Positions 1-5,537 of a stretch of DNA of 9,510 nucleotides are shown here, piece by piece. A model generated the notes under the pieces. The model searched no databases. It was not told the origin of the DNA and was given only the letters and a program-made list of their open reading frames with translations. The DNA is from Acidobacteriota bacterium (GTDB taxonomy: Bacteria > Acidobacteriota > Blastocatellia > Pyrinomonadales > Pyrinomonadaceae): NCBI GenBank assembly GCA_019247865.1, contig JAFBAJ010000828.1, positions 1 through 9,510 on the forward strand, written 5' to 3'. Numbering within the stretch: position 1 is the first letter of the stretch; every line of letters begins with the position of its first letter. The position numbers were made by a program, and so were the translations under genes.

Positions 1-75
1 GAGGCAGGCGACGCCGAGAGGCACATACCAGTACCACGTATGGCTTCGACGGTGCTCGCTGACCCTGCTGCTCAT
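1..75 (-). CDS. Possible N-terminus of a gene running off the left edge
   Basis: On the minus strand an ATG at 75 opens a frame that stays open to the window edge (25 codons). The start of the product reads MSSRVSEHRRSHTWYWYVPL, a basic head followed by an aromatic and hydrophobic run that could begin a membrane segment. An in-frame TAA lies just upstream (97-99) and no other usual start lies between, so ATG 75 would be the start. I see no convincing Shine-Dalgarno sequence. The family is not recognisable from so few residues and a chance open frame is quite possible. Confidence 0.3.
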   Translation of the reverse strand, partial: MSSRVSEHRRSHTWYWYVPLGVACL

Positions 76-293
76 CTGTTGACACTTGCTCTTTCGTTAG
101 ACGCGGAAAGGGGCGCGCGCCGTCTCCTCTTCCGGCTCGCTCCCCTCTCTCGCGTGCGCGAGGTAGTTCTTTCGCCACCTCCTCGCGCTGCTCAAACGCG
201 CCGCATTCCTCTTTCCCAAATGGCACTCCGGGCTCAAAGGAGTGCGGCGCGAATCGGATTTTCAATGATGCTCCGGCGACAGGCGACTGTGCC
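76..293. other. Intergenic stretch with no supported gene
   Basis: This stretch holds no convincing coding sequence. The open plus-strand frame at 40-351 has Arg/Leu/Ala-rich shadow composition and no ribosome binding site, and it overlaps the better-supported minus-strand gene. It contains two short inverted repeats: CTCGCG-TG-CGCGAG at 149-162, whose two-base centre is too small for a normal hairpin loop, and a 7-bp stem at 223-245. Confidence 0.5.
223..245 (-). terminator. Weak hairpin downstream of the small secreted protein
   Basis: GCACTCC (223-229) and GGAGTGC (239-245) form a perfect 7-bp stem with a 9-base loop, about 50 bases past the stop of the minus-strand gene 294-512. There is no T-run on the minus strand after the stem, so an intrinsic terminator role is only a guess from position. 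Confidence 0.3.
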
Positions 294-512
294 TTACCGC
301 GTGTTGGCGTTGGTCGCAGACTTGCTCATGGACTTGCGCTTGCGACCATGACGGCGGCGATGATGGCGACGGCGTCCGCTGCTCTTCTTCATGCCGTTGT
401 CCGCAGCCATGTTCGAGTTCTGTCCGGGCGTCTTAGGGGTCGCAGCGAACACTGCGCTGCCGGCGAACATCGTCAGCACGAGCGCCATCACTATTCCCAG
501 TTTGCGTATCAT
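294..512 (-). CDS. Small secreted Arg/His/Lys-rich protein, hypothetical
   Basis: This 72-residue product begins with a clear Sec signal peptide: MIRK, then a hydrophobic core LGIVMALVLTMFAGSAVF, with likely cleavage after the Ala at 23 or 24. The mature part is about 48 residues. It starts Thr/Pro/Asn/Gln-rich and then becomes a dense basic stretch (about residues 42-62) of Arg, His and Lys, ending Ser/Thr/Asn-rich. There is no catalytic motif and no cysteine. A purine-rich ribosome binding site (AAGGAGAGG) sits about 9 bases before the ATG, which supports a real gene and this start. I do not recognise the family. The charge suggests binding to polyanions such as nucleic acid, lipopolysaccharide or phosphate polymers in the periplasm or outside the cell; that is inference from composition only. 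Confidence 0.7.
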   Translation of the reverse strand: MIRKLGIVMALVLTMFAGSAVFAATPKTPGQNSNMAADNGMKKSSGRRRHHRRRHGRKRKSMSKSATNANTR

Positions 513-798
513 CTTCTGTTTCCTCTCCTTCTTGATTCGATCAATTTGGGTCTGCCGATAGGTGAGGGGTTAAGCCTCGGCTCTTGTCCGGCAATCCACT
601 GCTCTGCTGCCGCATCCGACTCTCCCTCGACCAGCACAGACGCTTCATCGCAACGCCCGTGCCAGCTTTCGGACAGAGCGCTGCCAGCCGTTTTCCTATG
701 TTTTGTGGCTGAGCGAGGCGGCGCGCCTCAGGGAATGGCTGTGGCAATCTGGAGCCCACCGGCACGAACGCCACAGGCCGCAAGCTTCGTGTAAGGCA
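513..798. other. Intergenic region, probable promoter of the small secreted protein
   Basis: This gap of about 290 bases lies between the small secreted gene (minus strand) and the long hairpin at 799-878. The only sizeable frame, on the minus strand at 541-783, has no ribosome binding site, no domain signal and unusual composition, and I do not support it as a gene. The ribosome binding site of the secreted gene is at about 521-530. I could not pick a clear -35/-10 pair. Confidence 0.45.
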
Positions 799-878
799 TT
801 AGCCACAGAGCGCACAGAGGACACAGAGAAATTTAAATCATCTCTTTTCTCTGTGTCCTCTGTGCGCTCTGTGGCTAA
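799..878 (-). terminator. 33-bp perfect inverted repeat built of 9-base tandem units
   Basis: The arms 799-831 and 846-878 are exact reverse complements over 33 bases with a 14-base AT-rich loop. Each arm is itself a tandem repeat of about 9 bases with the core CACAGAG three times. It starts 4 bases after the stop codon of the serine hydrolase gene on the minus strand, so a transcription-terminating or mRNA-end-protecting role is likely. On the minus strand no T-run follows, whereas on the plus strand a short T5 run does. A perfect stem this long made of tandem units also looks like a dispersed intergenic repeat family, not an ordinary terminator. Confidence 0.65.
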
Positions 879-882
879 ATTT

Positions 883-2370
883 TTATTGCTCCCGCAGCTT
901 CTTCAAGGCATCCACGCCGTTCGTGTTCTTAGGGTTGAGCTCGACCGAGCGCTGGTAGTTTTTGATCGCCAGCTCTTTGTCGCCGTTCAGCAGGTAGGCT
1001 TCGCCCAGACTGTCGTAGGCGTTGAACGACTGCGGGTAATCTTCGACGTTGAGCCTGAAGACCTCGATTGCGTCTTTGGTTCGCTTCAGCCCCAGCAGGT
1101 TATAGCCGAGGCTGTTCATCTGCGCCTCGCTCACCACCGTGCTCCCCTTGCGATGTTCCCTGTATTCGGCGAGAGCTGCGTCCGCGCCTTTGGCGAGAAT
1201 GTTTTTGAAGAGCACGCGGGCCGGAGATTTGTAGGACTCGTAATTGAGCCACGCGAGCGAGGGCTGGCGACCGCCGAGCGCGTCGCCGATGACCTCGCGC
1301 ATGATCGAGAGCCCGTTGGCGCTGTTGGTGAAGACGACCACGCCCGCCTGCTGTTTGTCGAAGGCGACGATGAACGCCTTCGTGTTGCCGTTGTCGCCCC
1401 AGTGCCAGAACGAGAGCCCGTCCGCAGTCTGTTGCAAGCCCCAGCCGAGCCCCCACGAAATATTGTCCGAGAGTTTATCGGGAGCTTTGTTGATCGTATT
1501 GGTTCCGCCCGCTGCGACTCTGATCTGCGGCGTCAGCATCAGCCGGTGAGTCTCCTTTTTGAGCCCGGTGCCTTTGAGGATGGCCGCGACGAAGCGGCCG
1601 TAATCCTGCGCCGTGGTGTGAAGGCTCCCGGCGGCATTGGCCTGCGCAGGCTTGTTCTGTCCTAAGGGAACGCCGATGGAATTGTGCGTGAAAATTTTGA
1701 GCCGGTCGTATTCGTCCCGCCAGACGTAGCTGCTGCTCGTCATCCCCAGAGGCTCGAACACCATGCGTTTCATGAACGCGTTGAACTCTTCGCCTGTGAT
1801 GTGCTCGACGACCTTCGCCAGGTAGACAAAGCCTTCGCCCGAATAGCTGAAACGCTCGCCCGGCGTGAAATAAATCCTGAGACCCGTTTCGCCGCGCGGT
1901 CGCCAGTTCGGAAAGCCAGTCGTGTGGCTCAGGACGCGGCGGGCCGTGATCTGTTCGAGCCGCGCGTCGTCGCCGACATCGTAAGTGCCCGGCAGATATT
2001 TGTTGAGCGGCGTGTCCAGATCGAGCCGCCCGCTCTCGACCAGCTTCATCACGGCATACGCGAAGACGGGCTTGCTGAGCGAAGCCGCCTCGAAGATCGT
2101 CCGGTCATCCACAGGCTCTTTCGTCTCGGCGTTCTTCACGCCGAAGCCCTTGTGCCAGACCACCTCTCCGCCGCGTATGAGTGCGATCGAGAGTCCGGGC
2201 ACGTCGCCCTCTCTCATGAGCTGCGGGATGTCGCGCTCCAGCCGCGCGACCAGCGCATCCTGCCGGACCTTCGTTTGCAGCGGCGCGTCCTGCGACCGGA
2301 CGCTCTGAGGCGCTGTGAGGGTCAGGATTATGAAAGTCGCGGCGATAAAAGAAGCGAGGGCGGATTTCAT
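883..2370 (-). CDS. Secreted SxxK serine hydrolase (beta-lactamase/PBP4*-like) with C-terminal TPRs
   Basis: The 495-residue product belongs to the beta-lactamase class C/penicillin-binding family (Pfam Beta-lactamase type), whose members hydrolyse beta-lactams, D-amino-acid peptides or esters. An N-terminal signal peptide (about residues 1-26) predicts export. The catalytic SxxK is Ser97-Leu-Ser-Lys100. The second motif is Tyr176-Ser-Gly178, a variant of YxN, and the third is His323-Trp-Gly325 in place of KTG, as is usual in the esterase and peptidase branch. Residues about 415-485 form two tetratricopeptide repeats (for example AIEVFRLNVEDYPQSFNAYD and the following helix pair), suggesting a protein-binding tail. 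The start was set at ATG 2370 because AAGGAAGG lies 6 bases upstream and the signal peptide begins there; the frame also opens 15 codons earlier without a binding site. The substrate cannot be told from sequence, and beta-lactam resistance should not be assumed. Confidence 0.9.
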   Translation of the reverse strand: MKSALASFIAATFIILTLTAPQSVRSQDAPLQTKVRQDALVARLERDIPQLMREGDVPGLSIALIRGGEVVWHKGFGVKNAETKEPVDDRTIFEAASLSKPVFAYAVMKLVESGRLDLDTPLNKYLPGTYDVGDDARLEQITARRVLSHTTGFPNWRPRGETGLRIYFTPGERFSYSGEGFVYLAKVVEHITGEEFNAFMKRMVFEPLGMTSSSYVWRDEYDRLKIFTHNSIGVPLGQNKPAQANAAGSLHTTAQDYGRFVAAILKGTGLKKETHRLMLTPQIRVAAGGTNTINKAPDKLSDNISWGLGWGLQQTADGLSFWHWGDNGNTKAFIVAFDKQQAGVVVFTNSANGLSIMREVIGDALGGRQPSLAWLNYESYKSPARVLFKNILAKGADAALAEYREHRKGSTVVSEAQMNSLGYNLLGLKRTKDAIEVFRLNVEDYPQSFNAYDSLGEAYLLNGDKELAIKNYQRSVELNPKNTNGVDALKKLREQ

Positions 2371-2376
2371 GTTGAG

Positions 2377-2384
2377 CCTTCCTT
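2377..2384 (-). promoter_or_regulatory. Ribosome binding site deciding the serine hydrolase start
   Basis: AAGGAAGG on the minus strand, 6 bases before ATG 2370, favours this start over the in-frame ATG at 2415, which would put 15 polar residues before the signal peptide. Confidence 0.7.
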
Positions 2385-2443
2385 TGCCTGGCAGGTTTCT
2401 CTCACAGGCTAACACTGCCGGACCATTTTTTCTGGCATCTTTT

Positions 2444-2806
2444 TCATTCGTCCGTTTGCAGGTCGCTCCCGTCCAGATGAAATTTGTGCAGCATGCGATG
2501 GACGACGGGCGAGAGCAGAATGCCCATCACGGCGATGAACATCAGGCCGCTGAAGAGCGCGTAGACGGCCGCGAAGATTTTCGCTCCGGGCGACGGCAGT
2601 TGATTGACCGGCCCCATGCCTCCCAAGATCATGGAGGCTTCGAGGAAAGAGTCCACCCAGCCGAACCCTGCCAGCCAGTGATAACCCGCGAGGCCCGCGA
2701 ACAGCGCCAGCCCCACGAGCAGGCCGGAGAGGACGAAAGACCCGGCCACTCTCCTCAGAAAGACCGGAAACGGGGCGAGCCTTTCGTGCATTCTCTCAAA
2801 GAACAT
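2444..2806 (-). CDS. Small membrane protein with 2TM ion-channel-like architecture
   Basis: This 120-residue protein has a hydrophobic helix at about 21-41, a short hydrophobic re-entrant-looking segment at 50-68, and a second helix at about 76-98, followed by a basic His-containing tail (HRMLHKFH) and an acidic end. The order helix, pore-like loop, Pro-x-x-x-x-Lys-Ile-Phe, Tyr-Ala-Leu-x-x-Gly, helix resembles the TM1-P-TM2 core of two-TM potassium channels. However, the expected TVGYG filter is replaced by LGGMGP (61-66), so conduction or selectivity is unproven. A binding site (AAAGGA) 7 bases before the ATG supports the start. It lies 73 bases upstream of the serine hydrolase on the same strand, so the two may be co-transcribed. 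The alternative is an uncharacterised two-helix membrane protein unrelated to channels. Confidence 0.75.
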   Translation of the reverse strand: MFFERMHERLAPFPVFLRRVAGSFVLSGLLVGLALFAGLAGYHWLAGFGWVDSFLEASMILGGMGPVNQLPSPGAKIFAAVYALFSGLMFIAVMGILLSPVVHRMLHKFHLDGSDLQTDE

Positions 2807-2830
2807 GGTTGTATCCTTTCGTGCGGAATA

Positions 2831-2846
2831 AAAGTTTGTGAACTTT
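2831..2846. promoter_or_regulatory. Candidate operator: AAAGTT-TGTG-AACTTT palindrome
   Basis: A perfect 6-bp inverted repeat with a 4-base centre lies in the 124-base gap between two divergent genes, 25 bases from the minus-strand ATG. Position and symmetry suit a repressor site. No regulator for it is identified, and a short AT-rich palindrome can arise by chance. Confidence 0.3.
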
Positions 2847-2930
2847 GCTTTTGCCGGCGTCGTAAGCGCAAGTCAAAGCTGGAGCATCTGTTCCGAGCAG
2901 CAACAGCCGTGCCCTAAGAGAGGTCTTCGC

Positions 2931-3434
2931 ATGTACTGTCCCAAATGTGGTCAACAACAGGTCTCTGAAGAGATGCGTTTCTGTTCGCGTTGCGGGCTTC
3001 AGCTCGGCGCGGTGACGGCGTTCCTGGCGGGAGGCGACGCGCCGCCGGAGACGGCGATGTTCGTGAGCGGCCATTCACAGACACGCAAGGCCAGGCGGCA
3101 GGGAGCCAAGCTCATGTTTCTGAGCGGCGTGCTGGTGCCGGTAGCGATATTTTTATCACTCATCTTCGACTCGCCGTTTCCAGTGTTCCTGCCGGTCACG
3201 GTCTTTCTGGCGGGGCTCGCCTGGTTCCTCTACTATCGCCTCTTCGGAGAGGACGTGCCCACGCTCAACAGCGCACACGCGCCCGCGCATGTCGCCGCGC
3301 CGCGACAGAGCTTTCTGCACTCCGCACAGAGCGTGCCCGTCACAGACCTGCACGCGACAGCACCACGCACGGCCGAAATCGTCCAGCCGCCGAGCGTCAC
3401 AGAGCACACGACGAAACTCCTCGACGACCAGTGA
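2931..3434 (+). CDS. Zinc-ribbon two-TM membrane protein
   Basis: The 167-residue product starts with a zinc ribbon: Cys3-x2-Cys6-Gly and Cys18-x2-Cys21-Gly, a four-cysteine knuckle pair typical of the bacterial zinc-ribbon (DUF-type) domain at protein N-termini. A linker follows, then two hydrophobic helices at about 61-79 and 83-102 separated by a short Pro-containing turn. The C-terminal part (about 107-167) is polar and rich in Pro, His, Ala and Thr, probably disordered. Such proteins are usually annotated only as zinc-ribbon domain-containing; the role is unknown. ATG 2931 was chosen because the zinc ribbon begins directly there (MYCPKCG) and a GAGAGG-like site sits a few bases upstream; the longer frame from 2838 adds unrelated sequence. 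It is divergent from the channel-like gene and followed by its own terminator. Confidence 0.85.
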   Translation: MYCPKCGQQQVSEEMRFCSRCGLQLGAVTAFLAGGDAPPETAMFVSGHSQTRKARRQGAKLMFLSGVLVPVAIFLSLIFDSPFPVFLPVTVFLAGLAWFLYYRLFGEDVPTLNSAHAPAHVAAPRQSFLHSAQSVPVTDLHATAPRTAEIVQPPSVTEHTTKLLDDQ

Positions 3435-3459
3435 AGCGGGGCAGAGAGATGCCCCGCTT
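3434..3459 (+). terminator. GC-rich hairpin after the zinc-ribbon gene
   Basis: AAGCGGGGC (3434-3442) and GCCCCGCTT (3451-3459) make a perfect 9-bp stem with an 8-base loop, beginning at the last base of the stop codon. No long T-run follows (CTTAATC), so termination may be partial, but stem strength and position fit an intrinsic terminator. Confidence 0.65.
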
Positions 3460-3474
3460 AATCGGGCGCATCTA

Positions 3475-3503
3475 TTGTAGAGCCCTGACCGGCTTGCTAC
3501 TAT
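3475..3503 (+). promoter_or_regulatory. Candidate sigma70-type promoter giving a leaderless mRNA
   Basis: TTGTAG (3475-3480) and TACTAT (3498-3503) are spaced by 17 bases, and TGC directly before the -10 makes an extended -10 element. Transcription would start about 7 bases downstream, at or next to ATG 3511. The lack of any Shine-Dalgarno sequence before that ATG fits a leaderless message. This is a prediction from consensus matching only. Confidence 0.45.
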
Positions 3504-3510
3504 CCGCAAC

Positions 3511-4128
3511 ATGAAAGCGCTCCCCCAACGCTCGGACTTACGGACGGTCAACGCGTCCGGCTTCCGACTCTACCTGCAAACGGAACTCGCGCGCAGGTGC
3601 TCGCACAACAGGCAATACTCCCTCCGCTCGTTCGCGCTTCAGCTCGATGTAGATCACTCCACGCTCTCGCAGGTTCTGCGCGGAAAGAGACGGCTCACCA
3701 CGCAGATGATCGAGAAGTTCGGTCGTCGTTTGAATCTCTCGCAGGAGGACATAGAGGCGTTCGTCGCTCAGGCGGAGCTGATGAAGTCCGGCAAGACGGT
3801 GATGGCGAGCATGGCTCAGCAGTTGACGCTCGACGCCGTCCAACTGCTTTCCGATACGCGCCACCAATCCATTCTGGAGCTGCTTCAACTGGAATACTTC
3901 AGACCCGACGTGCGCTGGATCGCGCGCGTGCTCAACACGGCTCCGGACGAAGTCAACATCGCGCTCAGCCGGCTCCTGCGGCTCGGCCTGCTCGAAATGG
4001 CGACGCCCGACCGCTGGCTCGACAAGTCCGACAGCCTGTGCCGTGACCGCAACGATTTCGCCGCACAGGTCATCCGCAAGCTCTCTGAACAAGTCCGCAA
4101 ACTCTCCGCCCGGAGCGGGCGCAGATAA
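3511..4128 (+). CDS. TIGR02147-family (DUF4423-like) transcriptional regulator
   Basis: The 205-residue product matches the start pattern of the TIGR02147 family: a Phe-x2-Tyr-Leu segment, then Arg-Cys-x-x-Asn-x-x-Tyr-Ser-Leu-Arg-x-Phe-Ala (about 29-42), then a helix-turn-helix with STLSQVLRGKRRLT (about 50-63). A second predicted winged-helix lies at about 115-165 (WIARVLNTAPDEVNIALSRL, then LGLLE), and the tail is basic. Family members are presumed DNA-binding regulators with largely unknown targets. An in-frame TAG at 3478 and the absence of other start codons leave ATG 3511 as the only usual start; no binding site precedes it. It lies 20 bases before the VOC-fold gene, so both are probably one operon. 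The C-terminal effector portion of some family members is short here. Confidence 0.85.
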   Translation: MKALPQRSDLRTVNASGFRLYLQTELARRCSHNRQYSLRSFALQLDVDHSTLSQVLRGKRRLTTQMIEKFGRRLNLSQEDIEAFVAQAELMKSGKTVMASMAQQLTLDAVQLLSDTRHQSILELLQLEYFRPDVRWIARVLNTAPDEVNIALSRLLRLGLLEMATPDRWLDKSDSLCRDRNDFAAQVIRKLSEQVRKLSARSGRR

Positions 4129-4148
4129 TTGAATCGAGGAGAAAGACC

Positions 4149-4508
4149 GTGGGACAACCAGTCATTCAATGGCAGATCCTGTCGAAGATGCCGGAGCAGC
4201 TCAGCGAATTCTATCGCCAGTTGTTCGGGTGGGAAACGAACGCTGACAACGCGCTCGGCTATCGCATGGTGGCGACGGGCTCGGAGCGCGGCATACAGGG
4301 CGGCATCTGGCCCGCCGCGCCCGAAGGCCGCGCGATGGTCACGCTCTACGTCGAAGTCGAGAACATCGCGGAACAGATCGAGCGCGCCATCGAGCTCGGC
4401 GCACAGGTCGTTATCCCGCCGCAGAAATTGCCCGACGGCGATGAGATGGCCGTCATCACAGACCCGGAAGGGCTCACCTTCGGGCTCGTCAAACCGGCGC
4501 GCGTCTAA
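4149..4508 (+). CDS. VOC/glyoxalase-fold protein
   Basis: The 119-residue product has the vicinal oxygen chelate pattern of paired beta-alpha-beta-beta-beta modules: IQWQILSKMPEQLSEFYRQL and FGWE in the first half, YVEVENIAEQIERAIELGAQ and the ending DPEGLTFGLVKP in the second. This half-molecule size usually dimerises. The family covers glyoxalases, dioxygenases and antibiotic-binding proteins. The usual metal His near the N-terminus is not evident (Gln at 7 and 9), while Asp near 104 precedes the PEG turn, so catalysis and metal binding are uncertain. The start is GTG 4149, supported by GAGGAG 7 bases upstream. It follows the regulator gene by 20 bases, which suggests joint transcription and possibly regulation by that protein. 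Confidence 0.85.
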   Translation: MGQPVIQWQILSKMPEQLSEFYRQLFGWETNADNALGYRMVATGSERGIQGGIWPAAPEGRAMVTLYVEVENIAEQIERAIELGAQVVIPPQKLPDGDEMAVITDPEGLTFGLVKPARV

Positions 4509-4535
4509 AAAGCTGTTTGAAAAAGCCACTGCTCG

Positions 4536-4711
4536 CAGCTCCGCGAGGAGCCAGATGTCGAGAGCGGATCAAAGCTTCATGAGTGGCGAGATGTTGATAG
4601 TGAATCGAAGTTCCAGAGGAGCCAGATGCCGATAGCTGACCTAAGCTCCGGAGGAGCGAGATGCTGATAGCTGACCTAAGCTCCGGAGGAGCTATATGTT
4701 TATAGCCCCCC
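4536..4711 (+). repeat. Tandem array A: five diverged 34-36-bp units with internal hairpin
   Basis: Units start at about 4536, 4572, 4608, 4643 and 4678. The best-preserved pair (4608-4711) begins AAGCTCCGGAGGAGC and continues with a GAGATGCTGATAGCTGACC-like part. GCTCC-GGA-GGAGC is a 5-bp hairpin inside each intact unit; the units at 4536, 4572 and 4608 carry substitutions in it. No unique spacers separate the units. Confidence 0.75.
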
Positions 4712-4799
4712 AAGTCTCCCACAGATGAGCTCCGTCAGGAGCGGAATATGTCGCTCCTCACGGAGCTCAACGATGTGCGTTGGCTGGGGCTATAAACAT
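4696..4799. repeat. 104-bp double-arm inverted repeat
   Basis: The outer arms ATGTTTATAGCCCC (4696-4709) and GGGGCTATAAACAT (4786-4799) are exact reverse complements. Inside, 4727-4743 and 4752-4768 pair over 17 positions with one mismatch around an 8-base loop. It joins array A to array B: the left outer arm lies in the last A unit and the right arm overlaps the first base triplet of B. Confidence 0.75.
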
Positions 4800-4918
4800 T
4801 GCGCCGCTCTGCGGCTTCTTCAAAAAACATGACGCCGCTCTGCGGCTTCTTCAAAGAACATTACGCCGCCCTGCGGCTTCTTCAAAAAAACATTGCGCCG
4901 CGCTGCGGCTTTTAATCA
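4797..4918 (+). repeat. Tandem array B: four 28-32-bp units with GCCGC/GCGGC hairpins
   Basis: Units start at 4797, 4828, 4859 and 4891. The pattern is CAT, two variable bases, CGCCGC, one variable base, CTGCGGCTTCTTCAAA and an A-run. GCCGC and GCGGC form a 5-bp stem with a 3-base loop, followed by a T-rich stretch, so each unit looks like a short intrinsic terminator. The fourth unit changes to CTTTTAATCAG. Confidence 0.75.
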
Positions 4919-5025
4919 GCTTCGCTCTGCGGCTTTTAATCAGCTTCGCGCCGCGCTCCCCCTTCGCGCCGCTCTTCAGCTTCGCGCCGCTCTTGAGCTT
5001 CGCGCCGCGCTGCGGCTTTTTCAAA
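4904..5025 (+). repeat. Array C: 24-bp and 18-bp repeats derived from array B
   Basis: A 24-base unit (TGCGGCTTTTAATCAGCTTC plus four bases) occurs twice at 4904-4951. An 18-base unit starting CTTCGCGCCGC then repeats about three times. The block ends in GCCGC-GCT-GCGGC followed by TTTTT (about 5006-5021), a plausible terminator 30 bases before the next gene. Confidence 0.6.
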
Positions 5026-5050
5026 TCGCTTCTGAGAAAGAGAGAACATT

Positions 5051-5530
5051 ATGGCCTTCAGAAAAATCGTTCCGGCACTCTTACTCTGTTCATTGCTCTG
5101 GCCGCACACGGCACTCGCACAACGCGTGGCGAAGCGTCGGGGCCACACGGACAAAGCGGCGTCGGTCGAGAAAGAGATTCTGCGGTTCGAAGAGCTGGGC
5201 CGACAAAAAGCTCTCAGAGGCGAGAGCAACTGGGACGACCTGACGGCGGACGGAGCCTATCTGATCCAGGGCGACGGAACCGTCATGGTGTACAGGCCCG
5301 GACAAAATCTCTCCTCCATGTCGCTCACCTCCTTCAAACTATCCGACCTCATCGTGCGTGTGTACGGTCAGACGGCTGTGGCGACGGGGCTCTCTGAGGT
5401 CGAGAGCGAGACGCCGGACAAGAGGACTTTTTCGTTTCGGATGCGATATCTGAACGTGTGGAAGAAGACCGCAGGCGGCTGGAAGATCGTGGCGGCCGAA
5501 AGAACCATGGTCAGGCCCTACACGAAATGA
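5051..5530 (+). CDS. Secreted NTF2-like (SnoaL/DUF4440) protein
   Basis: The 159-residue product has a signal peptide (KIVPALLLCSLLWPHTALA, cleavage likely after residue 23) and a mature domain resembling the DUF4440/SnoaL branch of the NTF2-like superfamily. An N-terminal helix (VEKEILRFEELGRQKALRG) is followed by WDDLTADGAYLIQGDG, a long sheet region, and the typical ending YLNVWKKTAGGWKIVAAERT. In this superfamily the cone-shaped fold may bind or convert small hydrophobic molecules, but exported stand-alone members mostly have unknown roles. The binding site before ATG 5051 is only a purine-rich AAAGAGAGA. Array C ends about 25 bases upstream, so the gene's promoter must lie in or near the repeat block. 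It converges with the methyltransferase gene, with 7 bases between the stops and no terminator visible. Confidence 0.85.
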   Translation: MAFRKIVPALLLCSLLWPHTALAQRVAKRRGHTDKAASVEKEILRFEELGRQKALRGESNWDDLTADGAYLIQGDGTVMVYRPGQNLSSMSLTSFKLSDLIVRVYGQTAVATGLSEVESETPDKRTFSFRMRYLNVWKKTAGGWKIVAAERTMVRPYTK

Positions 5531-5537
5531 AAGCTCA

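Larger units (their letters stand above)
4511..5030. repeat. Composite intergenic repeat block with inverted ends
   Basis: This block of about 520 bases has no gene. It consists of a left tandem array (4536-4711), a large hairpin (4696-4799), a second tandem array (4797-4918) and related shorter repeats up to 5025. The outer ends 4511-4527 and 5014-5030 are inverted copies of each other at 15 of 17 positions, including 12 consecutive bases (TTTGAAAAAGCC and GGCTTTTTCAAA). This could be a MITE-like element or an accreted cluster of REP-like units. Because the right end resembles the internal repeat units, the inverted ends may simply be another unit in reverse. No target-site duplication was established. 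Confidence 0.65.

Noticed and set aside
79..107. TTGACA at 79-84 as a strong plus-strand promoter
   Set aside because: No acceptable -10 element lies 16-18 bases downstream, and no plus-strand gene follows.
40..351. Plus-strand open frame of 103 codons
   Set aside because: No ribosome binding site or domain pattern, and it overlaps the well-supported small secreted gene on the other strand.
541..783. Minus-strand open frame of 80 codons
   Set aside because: No binding site, no recognisable fold and odd composition; it lies in an intergenic region.
703..1665. Plus-strand open frame of 320 codons, and a second at 1684-2412
   Set aside because: Both are antisense to the serine hydrolase gene, whose motifs, signal peptide and start site are clear; long antisense frames are common in GC-rich genes.
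4536..4918. CRISPR array, because of regular 31-36-bp units
   Set aside because: Units are contiguous without unique spacers, diverge from each other, and no cas gene is near.
4780..5397. Plus-strand open frame with Phe-Ala-Pro-Leu repeats, and other frames across the repeat block
   Set aside because: The protein repeats are just the translated DNA repeats, and the frame overlaps the NTF2-like gene out of phase.
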